Positions 1 through 10,903 of a stretch of DNA of 64,000 nt are shown here, one piece after another. The notes beneath the pieces are model-generated. The model searched no databases, was not told where the DNA came from, and worked only from the letters and a program-made list of their open reading frames with translations. The stretch spans positions 124,001-188,000 of the forward strand of contig SYJQ01000028.1 of the NCBI GenBank assembly GCA_005798405.1, read 5' to 3'. This DNA comes from Nitrosopumilaceae archaeon. GTDB taxonomy: Archaea > Thermoproteota > Nitrososphaeria > Nitrososphaerales > Nitrosopumilaceae. Every line of letters begins with the position of its first letter. Within the stretch, counting starts at the first letter, position 1. The translations under genes and the position numbers were made by a program.

Positions 1-57
1 CGGCTGGAGCACCAAGATTTAATTACTAATGAGAAAGTTTTTTCAATAGACCTAATC

Positions 58-909
58 TTGGACAGGAAAAATATCGAGATTAATCCTTTACTTGAAACAT
101 ATGGTAAGTATATCGATAAAATCAACCATGCATTAGATAGAGAATTATCATTATATTCAGAATCAGAATTCATTGAACCATTAAAATATTCATTAGAGGG
201 GGGGAAACGAATCAGACCAATCATCTTAGTTTTGGCTGGTGAAAGTGTAGGAAAAATCGATGATAATACATTGGCTGCATCTTGTGCTGTGGAATTTTTA
301 CATATGGAATCGATCATACATGATGACATAATAGATAATGAAACTATGAGAAGACAAAAAGAACCATTTCACATCAAATATGGATATAACACAAGTGTAC
401 TAACAGGAGATTTTGTTTTAGGATTAATTCTTGCAATTTCTTCAAGATTAGATAATGCGAGAATTACAAAGGATTTGGCAACAACTGCAATGTTGATGAG
501 TGAGGGAGAAATGATAGAAGGCAGATTAGAGACTAGTGAAGATGTTACTTTTGATGATTATCTAAAAGTGATCGAATACAAAACTGCTACGGCATTTGAA
601 GTGGCAGCAAGAATAGGTGCAATCATTGCAAATGGTAGTGAGGAAGAGATAGAAGCCCTAACAGAATATGGAAAGAATATAGGAATTGCATATCAAATAA
701 GAGATGATTTGTTAGACTGGAAGAATGAGGATAAATTATTTAATTTGTTGATCAAAAAAAGTTCGGATCCAAGAGATGTTTTTAATAAAATGGAAGAGCT
801 CTTAAAAAAATATTCAGACAAAGCAAGAACAAGTTTAAGAAAAATTTCAGAGAATGATGCAAAAATGAATTTAGATAATCTTATAAAATTTACAACATTT
901 AAGGCATAA
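58..909 (+). CDS. Polyprenyl (geranylgeranyl) diphosphate synthase family protein
   Basis: GGKRIRP, HDDIID and DDLLD (Asp-rich) motifs; TTG start. Confidence 0.85.
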   Translation: MDRKNIEINPLLETYGKYIDKINHALDRELSLYSESEFIEPLKYSLEGGKRIRPIILVLAGESVGKIDDNTLAASCAVEFLHMESIIHDDIIDNETMRRQKEPFHIKYGYNTSVLTGDFVLGLILAISSRLDNARITKDLATTAMLMSEGEMIEGRLETSEDVTFDDYLKVIEYKTATAFEVAARIGAIIANGSEEEIEALTEYGKNIGIAYQIRDDLLDWKNEDKLFNLLIKKSSDPRDVFNKMEELLKKYSDKARTSLRKISENDAKMNLDNLIKFTTFKA

Positions 910-2383
910 CACCTAAGCTAAGTGTTGGTGCAGCAAATTCTACAAATTTGATAATTGGATCTGGATATACACCGAATCCTACCAAAAAGATTATTGAAAA
1001 TATCATGATTGCAATAACAGATTTTGGTTCAGATACTCTTTTTTCAGTTTCTCCTTCAAAGTACATTTTTCTTGTAATCCAACCATAGTAAGCTAATGAT
1101 AGAGCGCTGTTTAGAACTCCAGCAATTGCAAGCCAAGGTGCCCACCATATAGTGGAGCTAGCATCCAATGCGCCACCAAATAGCATGATTTTACTCCAAA
1201 ATCCAGCAAGTGGAGGTACACCAGCTAAAGCAAATAACGAGATAATTAATCCAAGGGATGTAATTGGCATTCGTCTTCCAAGTCCTTTGAGTTTATCGAT
1301 ATTAGTTACAGCAAGTGTGGTTACTATTCCTGCAATTGCTATGAAGGCAGCACCTTTCATTACAGCGTGATTTAATATTTGATATAATGAGCCTTGGAGA
1401 CCAAGAGAACTGTATGGAGCTACTGCAAGTCCGATCAAAATGTATCCAGCATGAGCAATGCTAGAATATGCTAACATTCTTGCAAGATTCTTTTGCATGA
1501 TTGCAGCAATGTTACCAATAGTCATTGTCATAACTGCAATTATTCCAAGAGCTAAAGTCCAATCAAGATTTAGTACAACCATTCCAAGTACAATTATTCT
1601 AATTGTTGCTGCAAACCCTGCTTTCTTTGTTCCAGCTGCAAGTAGAGTTGTAATGGTTGGAGGTGCACCTTCATAAGTGTCAGGTAACCATTGATGGAAA
1701 GGTACTAACCCCATCTTAAATCCAAATCCTGCAATAAACATTCCAACAGATAGTAATGCTAATGGTAATAACGAAGGATCAAGAGTGGAATAACCCTGAA
1801 TAACTTCGCCAATATTTGTTGAACCGGTTAGTCCATAAGATAATGAAATTCCATAAACTATAATTGCAGAAGATAGTGCCCCAAATAAGAAATACTTTAG
1901 TGCAGCTTCGTTTGAACTTGGATTCTTTTTCATAAATCCAACAAGAACATATGTTGGAATACTCATCAGCTCCCATGCTACAAATAACATCACCAAGTCA
2001 GTAGAATATGCTACTAACACCATGCCGATTGTTGAAAGTAGTATCAAGGAATAGTAAACAGCAGGATAGTTCTTTTTTCGCATGTAATTAAAGGAGCCAA
2101 CAGTGGTGAAGATTGCAACAATTAGCATGGCTATTGCAAAGAATCCACCAAATGCATCATCTACAAGCACATCTTCAGAAAATAATGCAGATGGCAGAAT
2201 GTTATCAGTTAAGAATTGATATGCAACATATCCAATTGATGCAATTAAGGCAGCAAATGCAATAACGGCATAAAATGAGTTTGAGCCTTTTTCTTTTCGT
2301 GCAATACTGATGATGGGTAACAAAACTCCTACTGTACCGAGAATTGCAATTATTACCAATGGTGTTGAACTGATTTCTAGCAT
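899..2383 (-). CDS. nuoN: NADH-quinone oxidoreductase subunit N
   Basis: Multi-TM proton-pumping subunit; last gene of the nuo operon. Confidence 0.9.
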   Translation of the reverse strand: MLEISSTPLVIIAILGTVGVLLPIISIARKEKGSNSFYAVIAFAALIASIGYVAYQFLTDNILPSALFSEDVLVDDAFGGFFAIAMLIVAIFTTVGSFNYMRKKNYPAVYYSLILLSTIGMVLVAYSTDLVMLFVAWELMSIPTYVLVGFMKKNPSSNEAALKYFLFGALSSAIIVYGISLSYGLTGSTNIGEVIQGYSTLDPSLLPLALLSVGMFIAGFGFKMGLVPFHQWLPDTYEGAPPTITTLLAAGTKKAGFAATIRIIVLGMVVLNLDWTLALGIIAVMTMTIGNIAAIMQKNLARMLAYSSIAHAGYILIGLAVAPYSSLGLQGSLYQILNHAVMKGAAFIAIAGIVTTLAVTNIDKLKGLGRRMPITSLGLIISLFALAGVPPLAGFWSKIMLFGGALDASSTIWWAPWLAIAGVLNSALSLAYYGWITRKMYFEGETEKRVSEPKSVIAIMIFSIIFLVGFGVYPDPIIKFVEFAAPTLSLGVMP

Positions 2384-2396
2384 CTCATCTTATCTC

Positions 2397-4472
2397 CTAT
2401 ATCAACAATATCAGGACTACAAATAGTAATCCTGCTCCAAATACGAATAGATAAGATTGGGTTACACCGGTTTGAGTTCCTTGAACTACTCTTGCACTCC
2501 AACCAACTGCTTTTTGCAATCCATTGTTCATTCCATAATCGATAGCGGTCTTTTCAAAGTATCTGAATACTCCTCTTGAAAGCCATAATGGGGCCACAAC
2601 AAAACACCAGTAGACAATTGCGTTAAGATAAAATCTATTCAGAATGAGTTTATGAATGGCAGAAAATAAAATGTTTGAATTTACAAATTTAACAGGATCA
2701 ACCCACCTGCCAAAATAGAACACGTATCCTAATCCAGTTCCAATTGCAAATGCAGATAATGACGCAGCGAGGGCAATAGGATTAATTCCATCCAAGAATC
2801 CAGGAAGTATGGAGTTTTCAATTTCATGTACAGAATGGATTCCAAATGATTCTTCAAGATAATCTGTAAACAATTCGTGTAGTCCTCCTTCAAAGGATAA
2901 TCCAACTAGGCCAATAGCAATTGTAAGCACTGCAAGAATACCATATGGTATCCACATAGATAATGGTGCTTCATGAATATGATGACCTTCTTCTTCCATT
3001 TTTTGAATATGTTTGCTCTTTGAACCATAGAATACCAATCCCAACATTCTAGTCGTATAAAACGCAGTTATTACTGCAGTCAATACAGCAATTGCAAATA
3101 TTGGCATGGCCCATTCATGTCCTGATGTATAAACAGCGCCAAAAATAGAATCCTTACTCCAAAAACCCGTCGTGATAAATGGTGCGCCCATTAATCCAAG
3201 ACCCGCGGCCCACATAAACGCATAAGTTTTTTTCATATTTTTGCGTAATCCACCCATATCAGTCATAAATCTTGAACCGACAACATGTAACAATGAACCT
3301 GCAGCCATGAACAATGATGCCTTAAACATTGCATGAGAAATTAGATGAAAGAAACCTGCAGTGTATCCATTAACAAATTGCTGTGATAATCCAGCAATGC
3401 CCAATACCATCATCATATAACCAATTTGAGAACCAGTAGAATATGCAAGTACTTTCTTAATTTCAGAATTAACCATACCCTGAAGTCCTAAGAGAAGTGC
3501 AGTGGTAGCACCAACTATGAGAATTATTTCAAAGAATTGGTCTGCTAGAATTCCAGCAGCACTTAAAGCAAAAACTAATGGTGCTAATCGCATAACTAGG
3601 AAGACACCGGCTTTCACCATTGTTGCAGCATGAATTAAAGCAGAAACTGCTGTTGGGCCAGTCATTGCTTCTAAGAGCCATTCATTTAGTGGGAATTGTG
3701 CTGATTTACCAACAGCACCACCAAATAATAAAATGAATGCAGGTACCAAGAGACCTTGTGCAGACATTGCTGTAGCCCAAGCTGTATCATGCATTAATTC
3801 TCTAAACCCAAATGTTCCGGCAAATAAGAATATCAAAAGCATACCTGCAATCATCATGACATCACCAACTTTTGTCATGATGAAAGCTTTCATACCTGCA
3901 TGAGTTGGAGAATAATAATCTAAAAGGCCAAGAACAGTTCGTCCTTCAGTACCAACATGATCTTTCTTTCTATCACGATACCAAAAGCTAATCAATGCAT
4001 AAGATGCAAGGCCTACACCTTCCCAACCAAAGAATACTTGTAACAAATTATCAGATAGAACAATTAATTGCATTGAACCGATAAAGAACATCATCCAGAA
4101 CCAAAATCGGGTGATTGATTTATCGCCTTTCATGTATCCTGTGCTGTAAATCATGATGAGAAATGAAATCCATCCAACTACGTTTGCCATAATTATTGAA
4201 AGTGGATCAGCTAGAACGCCGGCTTTCAGACCAATCGAATTAATCCAAGATATTTGATCATGAATCTCATGTGCTTCCAATGCAATTGGAAGTAAAGATG
4301 CTGCAGAAAGTGCACTCATTAAAGCAAATCCTACTGCTACATATCCAGTTGCATTTTTGGATATTTTTCCAATTCCCGGCATTATTAGTGCAGCAATAAA
4401 AGGAAGTATCCAAATTAACCAAGCACTTGATGCACCTGCTTCAAATGGCAAACCTAACATTTCAGTTGCCAT
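2397..4472 (-). CDS. nuoL: NADH-quinone oxidoreductase subunit L
   Basis: 691 aa antiporter-like subunit, motifs FFGWEGVGLASYALI and LIHAATMVKAGVFL. Confidence 0.93.
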   Translation of the reverse strand: MATEMLGLPFEAGASSAWLIWILPFIAALIMPGIGKISKNATGYVAVGFALMSALSAASLLPIALEAHEIHDQISWINSIGLKAGVLADPLSIIMANVVGWISFLIMIYSTGYMKGDKSITRFWFWMMFFIGSMQLIVLSDNLLQVFFGWEGVGLASYALISFWYRDRKKDHVGTEGRTVLGLLDYYSPTHAGMKAFIMTKVGDVMMIAGMLLIFLFAGTFGFRELMHDTAWATAMSAQGLLVPAFILLFGGAVGKSAQFPLNEWLLEAMTGPTAVSALIHAATMVKAGVFLVMRLAPLVFALSAAGILADQFFEIILIVGATTALLLGLQGMVNSEIKKVLAYSTGSQIGYMMMVLGIAGLSQQFVNGYTAGFFHLISHAMFKASLFMAAGSLLHVVGSRFMTDMGGLRKNMKKTYAFMWAAGLGLMGAPFITTGFWSKDSIFGAVYTSGHEWAMPIFAIAVLTAVITAFYTTRMLGLVFYGSKSKHIQKMEEEGHHIHEAPLSMWIPYGILAVLTIAIGLVGLSFEGGLHELFTDYLEESFGIHSVHEIENSILPGFLDGINPIALAASLSAFAIGTGLGYVFYFGRWVDPVKFVNSNILFSAIHKLILNRFYLNAIVYWCFVVAPLWLSRGVFRYFEKTAIDYGMNNGLQKAVGWSARVVQGTQTGVTQSYLFVFGAGLLFVVLILLI

Positions 4473-4475
4473 AAA

Positions 4476-6029
4476 CTATGCTCCCAATACCCCGTTCATA
4501 TATGGAATTATTTGATTAAAGAATATGTCAGGATAAATTCCTAGAACTATTGTAAATCCTGCAAGCACCATCATTGGTGCAGTCATATACCAACTTCCTT
4601 CTTTAACATGTTCAAGATGTTGTGGAAGTTTTCCAAAGAATACACGTTTTAGCATCCAAAGAATATAAGACATTGTTAGCGCAGTTGCAACAAGACCTAA
4701 ACCAAATGTAACAGCTCTAACAGTTGAGCCCTCATCAATAGCAGTTTCTAATGCACCATAAAATAAGGTCCATTCACCCATAAAGCCGCTAGTTGGTGGA
4801 ACTCCCATAATTGTCAATGCACCAATCACTGCACATACAGCAGTTATCGGCATCTTACCAGCTAATCCACCTAGTTGAGAAATATTTCTAGTACCAACTT
4901 TAACAATTATAATTCCAGCCATCATGAAGAGGATACCTTTACCAAGTGCATGTGTAACATACATCATCTCAGCACCAGATAATCCAAGTACAGACATGGA
5001 TCCAATTCCAAATAGAATGTAACCCATTTGACTAATACTAGAATATGCTAGTAATCGTTTGATGTCGTCTTGCATCAGTGCCATTGCGCCACCATAAATC
5101 ATTGTAACAAGACCCCAAATGTGGAACCAAATTGAAAGATCAGCAAATGTGTTTGGTAAAAATTCCACAATTAATCTGAAGATACCATAAGCACCAATGC
5201 CAATCATTGCAGGAGATAATAGTGCACTAATTGGAGTTGGTGCAGAACCGTGAACCCATGGAAGCCATATGTGGAACATGAATACTGCAAGTTTAACTCC
5301 AAGTCCAATGGAAATTGCAACTGCTGAAAGTATCAAAATATCATGTGGAATTTCTGATTCTTTGATATCCGCAAAATCAAAACTTCCAATTGTAAGACCG
5401 ATCATTAAAAATCCCAATAACAATACGACTGCACCAGCATGAGTCCAAAACAAGAACATCAGACCAATTTTTCTTCTTGGACCTGCGCCCCAAAGAGCAA
5501 CTAAAAAGAAACCCGGAATCAGCATTACCTCAAAGAACACATAAAATTCAATTAGGTTTGTAGATAATACAGTACCAAGCATCCCCATTGCAAATACAAG
5601 ATAAAGTGCAAAGTAGAGTCCGGATTTAGCATTGACATAGTTTGAAAGAGAAGATGATTCAACTATTGTTGAATGTCCACTAGATGATGTGACTTCGTGT
5701 TGTTCTTCTTCATATTGTTCATGGAATCTGTGAATCATGTATGGTTTTGAATAAAGTGCCAAAATTGTACTTAGTACGTAAATCATAATAGCGAATGGAG
5801 ATGCCAAGCCATCCAACAGGAAACCAAACTCGCCAAACTGTTCTGTCCATGGGTAATGTTCTTCGGTAGTACCACTCATTGCAGCCAGAATTACCAATAC
5901 AGTGGTATAAAGCAAAAGTCCAAACGTAAACCACATTGCAGGAGTAGGACCCATTTTTCTTCCAATTATGTAGGCAATTGGTGATAATAGTAAAGGCAAG
6001 AAAACTGCCTGCAAAAGAGCATATTCCAT
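4476..6029 (-). CDS. nuoM: NADH-quinone oxidoreductase subunit M
   Basis: FYVFFEVMLIPGFFLVALWG; operon position. Confidence 0.93.
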   Translation of the reverse strand: MEYALLQAVFLPLLLSPIAYIIGRKMGPTPAMWFTFGLLLYTTVLVILAAMSGTTEEHYPWTEQFGEFGFLLDGLASPFAIMIYVLSTILALYSKPYMIHRFHEQYEEEQHEVTSSSGHSTIVESSSLSNYVNAKSGLYFALYLVFAMGMLGTVLSTNLIEFYVFFEVMLIPGFFLVALWGAGPRRKIGLMFLFWTHAGAVVLLLGFLMIGLTIGSFDFADIKESEIPHDILILSAVAISIGLGVKLAVFMFHIWLPWVHGSAPTPISALLSPAMIGIGAYGIFRLIVEFLPNTFADLSIWFHIWGLVTMIYGGAMALMQDDIKRLLAYSSISQMGYILFGIGSMSVLGLSGAEMMYVTHALGKGILFMMAGIIIVKVGTRNISQLGGLAGKMPITAVCAVIGALTIMGVPPTSGFMGEWTLFYGALETAIDEGSTVRAVTFGLGLVATALTMSYILWMLKRVFFGKLPQHLEHVKEGSWYMTAPMMVLAGFTIVLGIYPDIFFNQIIPYMNGVLGA

Positions 6030-6334
6030 TATCCCTTCAAGCTCCTAAAGTCTGCAATGTCAATATTCTGATACATGCGGTATGCTACAATAATTAATGA
6101 AAGTCCAACTGCAACTTCGGCTGCTGCTATTGCAATTGAAAATAATGCTAATGTTTGACCACCACTGTGTGGTAAAAATCGTCCAAATGCAACCAAATTA
6201 AGATTTGCCGCGTTGATAATTATTTCAACTGCAAATAACATTCTAATGGCATTTCTCTTTACAGATAAACCATAGATTCCAATGCCCAAAAGGGCAACAG
6301 ATACTAAAACAAAATCAATCAGTTCGTTGCTCAT
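6029..6334 (-). CDS. nuoK: NADH-quinone oxidoreductase subunit K
   Basis: 101 aa, MLFAVEIIINAANLNLVAF motif. Confidence 0.92.
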   Translation of the reverse strand: MSNELIDFVLVSVALLGIGIYGLSVKRNAIRMLFAVEIIINAANLNLVAFGRFLPHSGGQTLALFSIAIAAAEVAVGLSLIIVAYRMYQNIDIADFRSLKG

Positions 6335-6836
6335 TCTCTACATCCTCTCTTCTTGCTAAAACTAGTGCGCCAGTAACTGAACCGGTTAATATTAGTGCCA
6401 TTAAAATCAAAGCTGGCCAATAATATGTCAGAAAGTCTGCACCAATACTTCTAAAATCAACTGCAGGTTCATCGGTAGTTATTGTTTTGATGCCGGAATC
6501 CATTATGACTGAACCAAGCGCAACCATAAAAACTAGCATAAGTGCAATGCCAACAAATTTTCTTCTTTTATCTTCAATTTTCTTGAATATGAGTTCTCTT
6601 TTTACCAACATGACGGTAAACAAAATTAAAACTGCTATAGAACCCACATAAACCGCTAGTTGGAACATTGCAACAAACGGTGAATCCAAAAGTAAAAAGA
6701 ATCCTGCAATTCCACCGAGTGTACCCATCAAAGCAATAGAACCATAAATTAAAGATCTTAATTCAAGTGCAGCTATTGCAGAACCAATTGTAATTACAGA
6801 TAATGCAAGGAATACGGCATCAGCCATGTGTTGCAC
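6315..6836 (-). CDS. nuoJ: NADH-quinone oxidoreductase subunit J
   Basis: FQLAVYVGSIAVLILFTVML motif. Confidence 0.9.
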   Translation of the reverse strand: MQHMADAVFLALSVITIGSAIAALELRSLIYGSIALMGTLGGIAGFFLLLDSPFVAMFQLAVYVGSIAVLILFTVMLVKRELIFKKIEDKRRKFVGIALMLVFMVALGSVIMDSGIKTITTDEPAVDFRSIGADFLTYYWPALILMALILTGSVTGALVLARREDVENEQRTD

Positions 6837-7317
6837 CTCTATCGGTAATTTTTATTTCAGAATCTTGAGAAACAAATGGTTTTACTTGAAGTTGGGCTGG
6901 GGTGTAAATCAAACCCTCCTTGCTAAATGAAGAAAGTTCATAATCATTTGTCATGTACAATGCATAAAATGGACATGCATCTACACATAATCCACAAAAT
7001 ACACATTTGCCGTAATCAATTTGTGGCATGATAGCTTTTTTATTTTGTTTATGTTCTTCTGGAACTTTTACCATTGCGATTGCTTCTGCAACACCTTCGC
7101 ATGCAATGGAGCATAGCTGACAACCAGTACAATGATCATGAAATAACATATGGCGCCCTTTGTAACCAGCAATTCCAACACCAGTTGATGGATCAAATTG
7201 ATAACCATCACCAACAAACTTTAGTTTTTCTTCAGGATATCGTAATGTAAATCGTTTAATTGCTAAATGCTTAATTCCTGAATTTAATGCCTTGATAATT
7301 CCAGTAGCTGTATTCAT
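6820..7317 (-). CDS. nuoI: NADH-quinone oxidoreductase subunit I (2x[4Fe-4S])
   Basis: CTGCQLCSIAC and CVFCGLCVDACP motifs. Confidence 0.92.
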   Translation of the reverse strand: MNTATGIIKALNSGIKHLAIKRFTLRYPEEKLKFVGDGYQFDPSTGVGIAGYKGRHMLFHDHCTGCQLCSIACEGVAEAIAMVKVPEEHKQNKKAIMPQIDYGKCVFCGLCVDACPFYALYMTNDYELSSFSKEGLIYTPAQLQVKPFVSQDSEIKITDRGATHG

Positions 7318-8615
7318 TACAATATTCCTCCAGGTCCCAAGACTCCAGCGTACAACAAACCGAGTGCTATAAAGATGTTAACGAATGCAAGTCCAATTAA
7401 TTTGTACCAACCAAGACTCAATAACATATCAATTCTGATTCTTGGAAAAACACCTCTTGGTAATAGAATGAAAAAGATTACACCCATTGTTTTTATCACA
7501 AACCATACAACACCATTTAGCATCTCTTGTGAGAATACCGGCAATCCAGGAATTTTAGCAGTGATTGGACCCATCACTATTCCATCAGTTATGATTTCCT
7601 CAGGGAAAGGAGGCCAAATCATAGGACCGGTCCAACCACCGAGGAATAAAACAACAAACAGTGCTGCAAATGCATAAAGTTTCAAATATGTTCCCAATTG
7701 AACAAGACCGTAAATCATTCCAGAAAATTCAGTCAACCAACCAGCGACAATTTCACTTTCTGCTTCTGGTAAATCAAATGGGATTCTTTCTAGTTCAGCT
7801 AATATGGTAATAAAGAAAATAATTGCGCCAATTGGCAAGAAGATAATCCATGGGAAATTGGTTTGACTTACAACAATTTCAGAAAGATTTAGAGTTCCTG
7901 TAAGAATTACTACTCCTAACAATGAGAGAATCAATGGAATTTCAAAAGATACCATTTGATGTAATGCTCTTATTCCACCAATGAATGGAAATTTACTATT
8001 TGAAGACCAAGCAGAAAGAATAGTTATGATTGGAAAGAATCCAATAATTGCAAACACCGCAAGCAATCCAACATCTACATCTGCAACGACCCATCCAGGT
8101 GCAACTGGAATTAATGCAACAAATGCTGCTGCTGTTGCGACAAATATTACAGGAGCTGCCCAAAAAATCGGTTTGTCAGCTTTTGCGGGAATAATAATTT
8201 CTTTTGATATTAGTTTTAGTCCATCTCCCATTAATTGCAAGATTCCTTCAATTTTTCCACAGTAAAAAGGACCTACTCTAAGTTGTAATTTTGCCAACAT
8301 TTTTCTTTCGATAAAGATTGTTCCAGCTGCAATTAATGCAGCAAAACCAAATCCAGGAAAAGCAGCAATTCTAAACAAATCAGTAGTCATAAAGGCTTTC
8401 AAAATTGGAAGAGTTCTAGATGGATCTGCCAACCATGTCAATGCAAGAAATGGTGTAAGTAGTTCACCGTCAATTACAGGCATTTCAATATAGAATAAAA
8501 TTACTTGAACTGCAGGTAATCCAATCAATGAAAAGATAAGAATTATCCAAAATACATTATCTAAAAGAGACTTTACAAATTCACTAAACTTGAAGTTTGG
8601 TGCAATGACAGACAT
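7317..8615 (-). CDS. nuoH: NADH-quinone oxidoreductase subunit H
   Basis: IPFDLPEAESEIVAGWLTEFSGM signature. Confidence 0.93.
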   Translation of the reverse strand: MSVIAPNFKFSEFVKSLLDNVFWIILIFSLIGLPAVQVILFYIEMPVIDGELLTPFLALTWLADPSRTLPILKAFMTTDLFRIAAFPGFGFAALIAAGTIFIERKMLAKLQLRVGPFYCGKIEGILQLMGDGLKLISKEIIIPAKADKPIFWAAPVIFVATAAAFVALIPVAPGWVVADVDVGLLAVFAIIGFFPIITILSAWSSNSKFPFIGGIRALHQMVSFEIPLILSLLGVVILTGTLNLSEIVVSQTNFPWIIFLPIGAIIFFITILAELERIPFDLPEAESEIVAGWLTEFSGMIYGLVQLGTYLKLYAFAALFVVLFLGGWTGPMIWPPFPEEIITDGIVMGPITAKIPGLPVFSQEMLNGVVWFVIKTMGVIFFILLPRGVFPRIRIDMLLSLGWYKLIGLAFVNIFIALGLLYAGVLGPGGIL

Positions 8616-9752
8616 TTATCGATCTGCCTCCACTGGCCAATAATTAAGGCTCCAATACACTGATGGCATGTTTCCAAGTTTTTCTCCTTTGAGAAGATAA
8701 GGTAACGCAATAAGATTTCTAAATGAACCGACACTTAGTTTTACTCTATAAGGTTCAGGTTTGCCATCTGAGACGATATAGCAACCCAATGAACCTCTAC
8801 CAGATTCTACACGTTTGTATACTGAATCAAGTCCTTTTCCTTTTGGATTTGGTTTTAGCTTTACTCTCACAGAGCCCGACTTTGGCATTTTTTGTAATGC
8901 GTGTCTGATTATTCTACAGCTTTCCATCATGTCAAGCCATGGAATTTTTGATCTTGCATAAGAATCACCTTCTTTAAGGACATTAGTTTGAAAATCTAAT
9001 TCATCATAAACATCGTATGGTTCTTTCTTTCTAAGGTCATAATCGACACCACTAGCTCGAAGAACAGAACCAGTGGTACCTAATCTAATTGCGTCTTCAC
9101 GTGATAAAACACCAGTGTTTGCAGTTCTAGCAATTAAGATGGGGTTATCATAAAAAACTGCTGCATATTCTTTGATTCGTTTTTCAAAATAGTTTACTTG
9201 TCTCAAACAAACATCTTCAAAGTTTGGTGGCAAATCATTTCTTACACCACCTGGTACAAAATGAGCATGTGTAACTCTAGCTCCTGTCATTTTTTCCAAT
9301 AGATCAATTAGTAATTCACGATCACCTGCTGGCCACATAAACATTGTAGAGTGACCTAAAAATATTCCATAAATTGCAAGCCAGTACATTGTGTAAACAC
9401 ATCTATTCAATTCAGATGCAATAACTCGAATGTATTTTGCTCGTTCTGGAACTTCAATACCAAGGAGTTCTTCAACTCCTAAAACATAGGGATACAAAAC
9501 ATTGCAAGAATCATGAATTACAGGTCTCTCTAAATGTGGTATGTTTGTGATATAATTTCTATATTCAGCCATTTTTTCTTCACCACGATGAACATAACCA
9601 GGATCAGGATCACATGCTACTATAAAATCACCGTCAATTTGTACAATAATTCTCATATGACCAGAACCTGGATGTTGTGGTCCAACATTGAGAGTCATAA
9701 TTCTCTCATCTACTTTCTGAAGTGCTAGTCCTGGAGGTAATTCTTTATTCAT
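8616..9752 (-). CDS. nuoD: NADH-quinone oxidoreductase subunit D
   Basis: NVGPQHPGSGHMR and PGYVHRGEEKMAE motifs. Confidence 0.95.
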   Translation of the reverse strand: MNKELPPGLALQKVDERIMTLNVGPQHPGSGHMRIIVQIDGDFIVACDPDPGYVHRGEEKMAEYRNYITNIPHLERPVIHDSCNVLYPYVLGVEELLGIEVPERAKYIRVIASELNRCVYTMYWLAIYGIFLGHSTMFMWPAGDRELLIDLLEKMTGARVTHAHFVPGGVRNDLPPNFEDVCLRQVNYFEKRIKEYAAVFYDNPILIARTANTGVLSREDAIRLGTTGSVLRASGVDYDLRKKEPYDVYDELDFQTNVLKEGDSYARSKIPWLDMMESCRIIRHALQKMPKSGSVRVKLKPNPKGKGLDSVYKRVESGRGSLGCYIVSDGKPEPYRVKLSVGSFRNLIALPYLLKGEKLGNMPSVYWSLNYWPVEADR

Positions 9753-9754
9753 AT

Positions 9755-10339
9755 CTATCTTCCTTTAATTGCAAAGTCCTTTCTTAGCGGTGGTAAATCT
9801 GCCCAATCTTCTGGCAAAAGCAATCTTCTATTATCAGGATGACCTTGAAAGTAAACCCCAAACATTTCAAAAATCTCTCTTTCATGAAATTCTACACTGT
9901 AAAATATTTCTCTAAGACTGGGAAGTTTTGTTGCATCATTTCCAGGAATTGGATTTTCTTCTCTTTGTGCTCGAGTTGCTAATACAAGAATTTGTCTTGA
10001 TAATGAAGGATCAGTATAGGAACCTAAATGATAAACCACTTCAATCTCTTTATCCTGAGGATAATCTACGCCTGATACAGATTCAGCATGATCAAAATTT
10101 AGAACGTCTCTTAGAAATCCAGCTACTTCTTTAACGTCATCCTTTCCAACATTAATCCTAACTCGATCTGGTTTTACAAATGCCACTTTAATTCTAGTAC
10201 CAAATTTTTCAACAATTCTATCTGCAAGTCCTTTTTCAAATTTTGGTAATTCAATTTCTTTTTCTGGAGTTACTTTAGCAGATACAGGTTCTGCATCAGA
10301 TACTGTTTCAATTTGTTCATTATCAGAATCAGAACTCAT
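9755..10339 (-). CDS. nuoC: NADH-quinone oxidoreductase subunit C
   Basis: EREIFEMFGVYFQGHPDNRRLLLPEDW motif. Confidence 0.93.
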   Translation of the reverse strand: MSSDSDNEQIETVSDAEPVSAKVTPEKEIELPKFEKGLADRIVEKFGTRIKVAFVKPDRVRINVGKDDVKEVAGFLRDVLNFDHAESVSGVDYPQDKEIEVVYHLGSYTDPSLSRQILVLATRAQREENPIPGNDATKLPSLREIFYSVEFHEREIFEMFGVYFQGHPDNRRLLLPEDWADLPPLRKDFAIKGR

Positions 10340-10863
10340 TATACATACTTCCTAGCCTTCATTCTCTTGATTTTTTCTTGTAGTAACATACATCCTTGAA
10401 TAAGAGTTTCAGGTCTAGGTGGACATCCTGGAACATAAACATCAACAGGTAAAACCCCATCAATGCCCGGAAGTACATTGTATGAATCAAAATACAATCC
10501 ACCCGTGATTGCACAAGCCCCCATTGCAATGACATATTTCGGTTCTGGCATTTGATCATAAACTAAACGTAAACGTGGTGCCATTTTTCTTGTGATGGTT
10601 CCTTGAACTACAATTAGATCACATTGTCTAAGTGAACCGAATGCCTCAATGATACCAAATCTTTCGACATCATATCTTGGACTAGATGCAGCTCCAAATT
10701 CTACACTACAACATGCAGTTTCAATATGGACAGGCCAAAGAGACCATATTCTACCCCAGTTGATTGCATAGCCTAATGGTTTATCGATTGCTTTTTCTAA
10801 GATATCGCCTAACTTTCCAACAAACACATTTGCATTTTGTGGTGTCATCAGGTCTTTTAGCAA
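10339..10863 (-). CDS. nuoB: NADH-quinone oxidoreductase subunit B
   Basis: IETACCSVEFGA and VPGCPPRPE motifs. Confidence 0.95.
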   Translation of the reverse strand: MLKDLMTPQNANVFVGKLGDILEKAIDKPLGYAINWGRIWSLWPVHIETACCSVEFGAASSPRYDVERFGIIEAFGSLRQCDLIVVQGTITRKMAPRLRLVYDQMPEPKYVIAMGACAITGGLYFDSYNVLPGIDGVLPVDVYVPGCPPRPETLIQGCMLLQEKIKRMKARKYV

Positions 10864-10903
10864 TCTAATCCCTCATTTCCATAATTTTGATTTGTATAAA
10901 AAA

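Noticed and set aside
1-57. Partial upstream gene at window edge (in one frame ...AGAPRFNY*)
   Set aside because: Too little sequence to identify a product.
1152-1676. Plus-strand ORFs inside nuoN (72 aa each) and similar antisense ORFs throughout the track
   Set aside because: They lie antisense to strongly supported CDSs; low-complexity translations with no recognisable motif.
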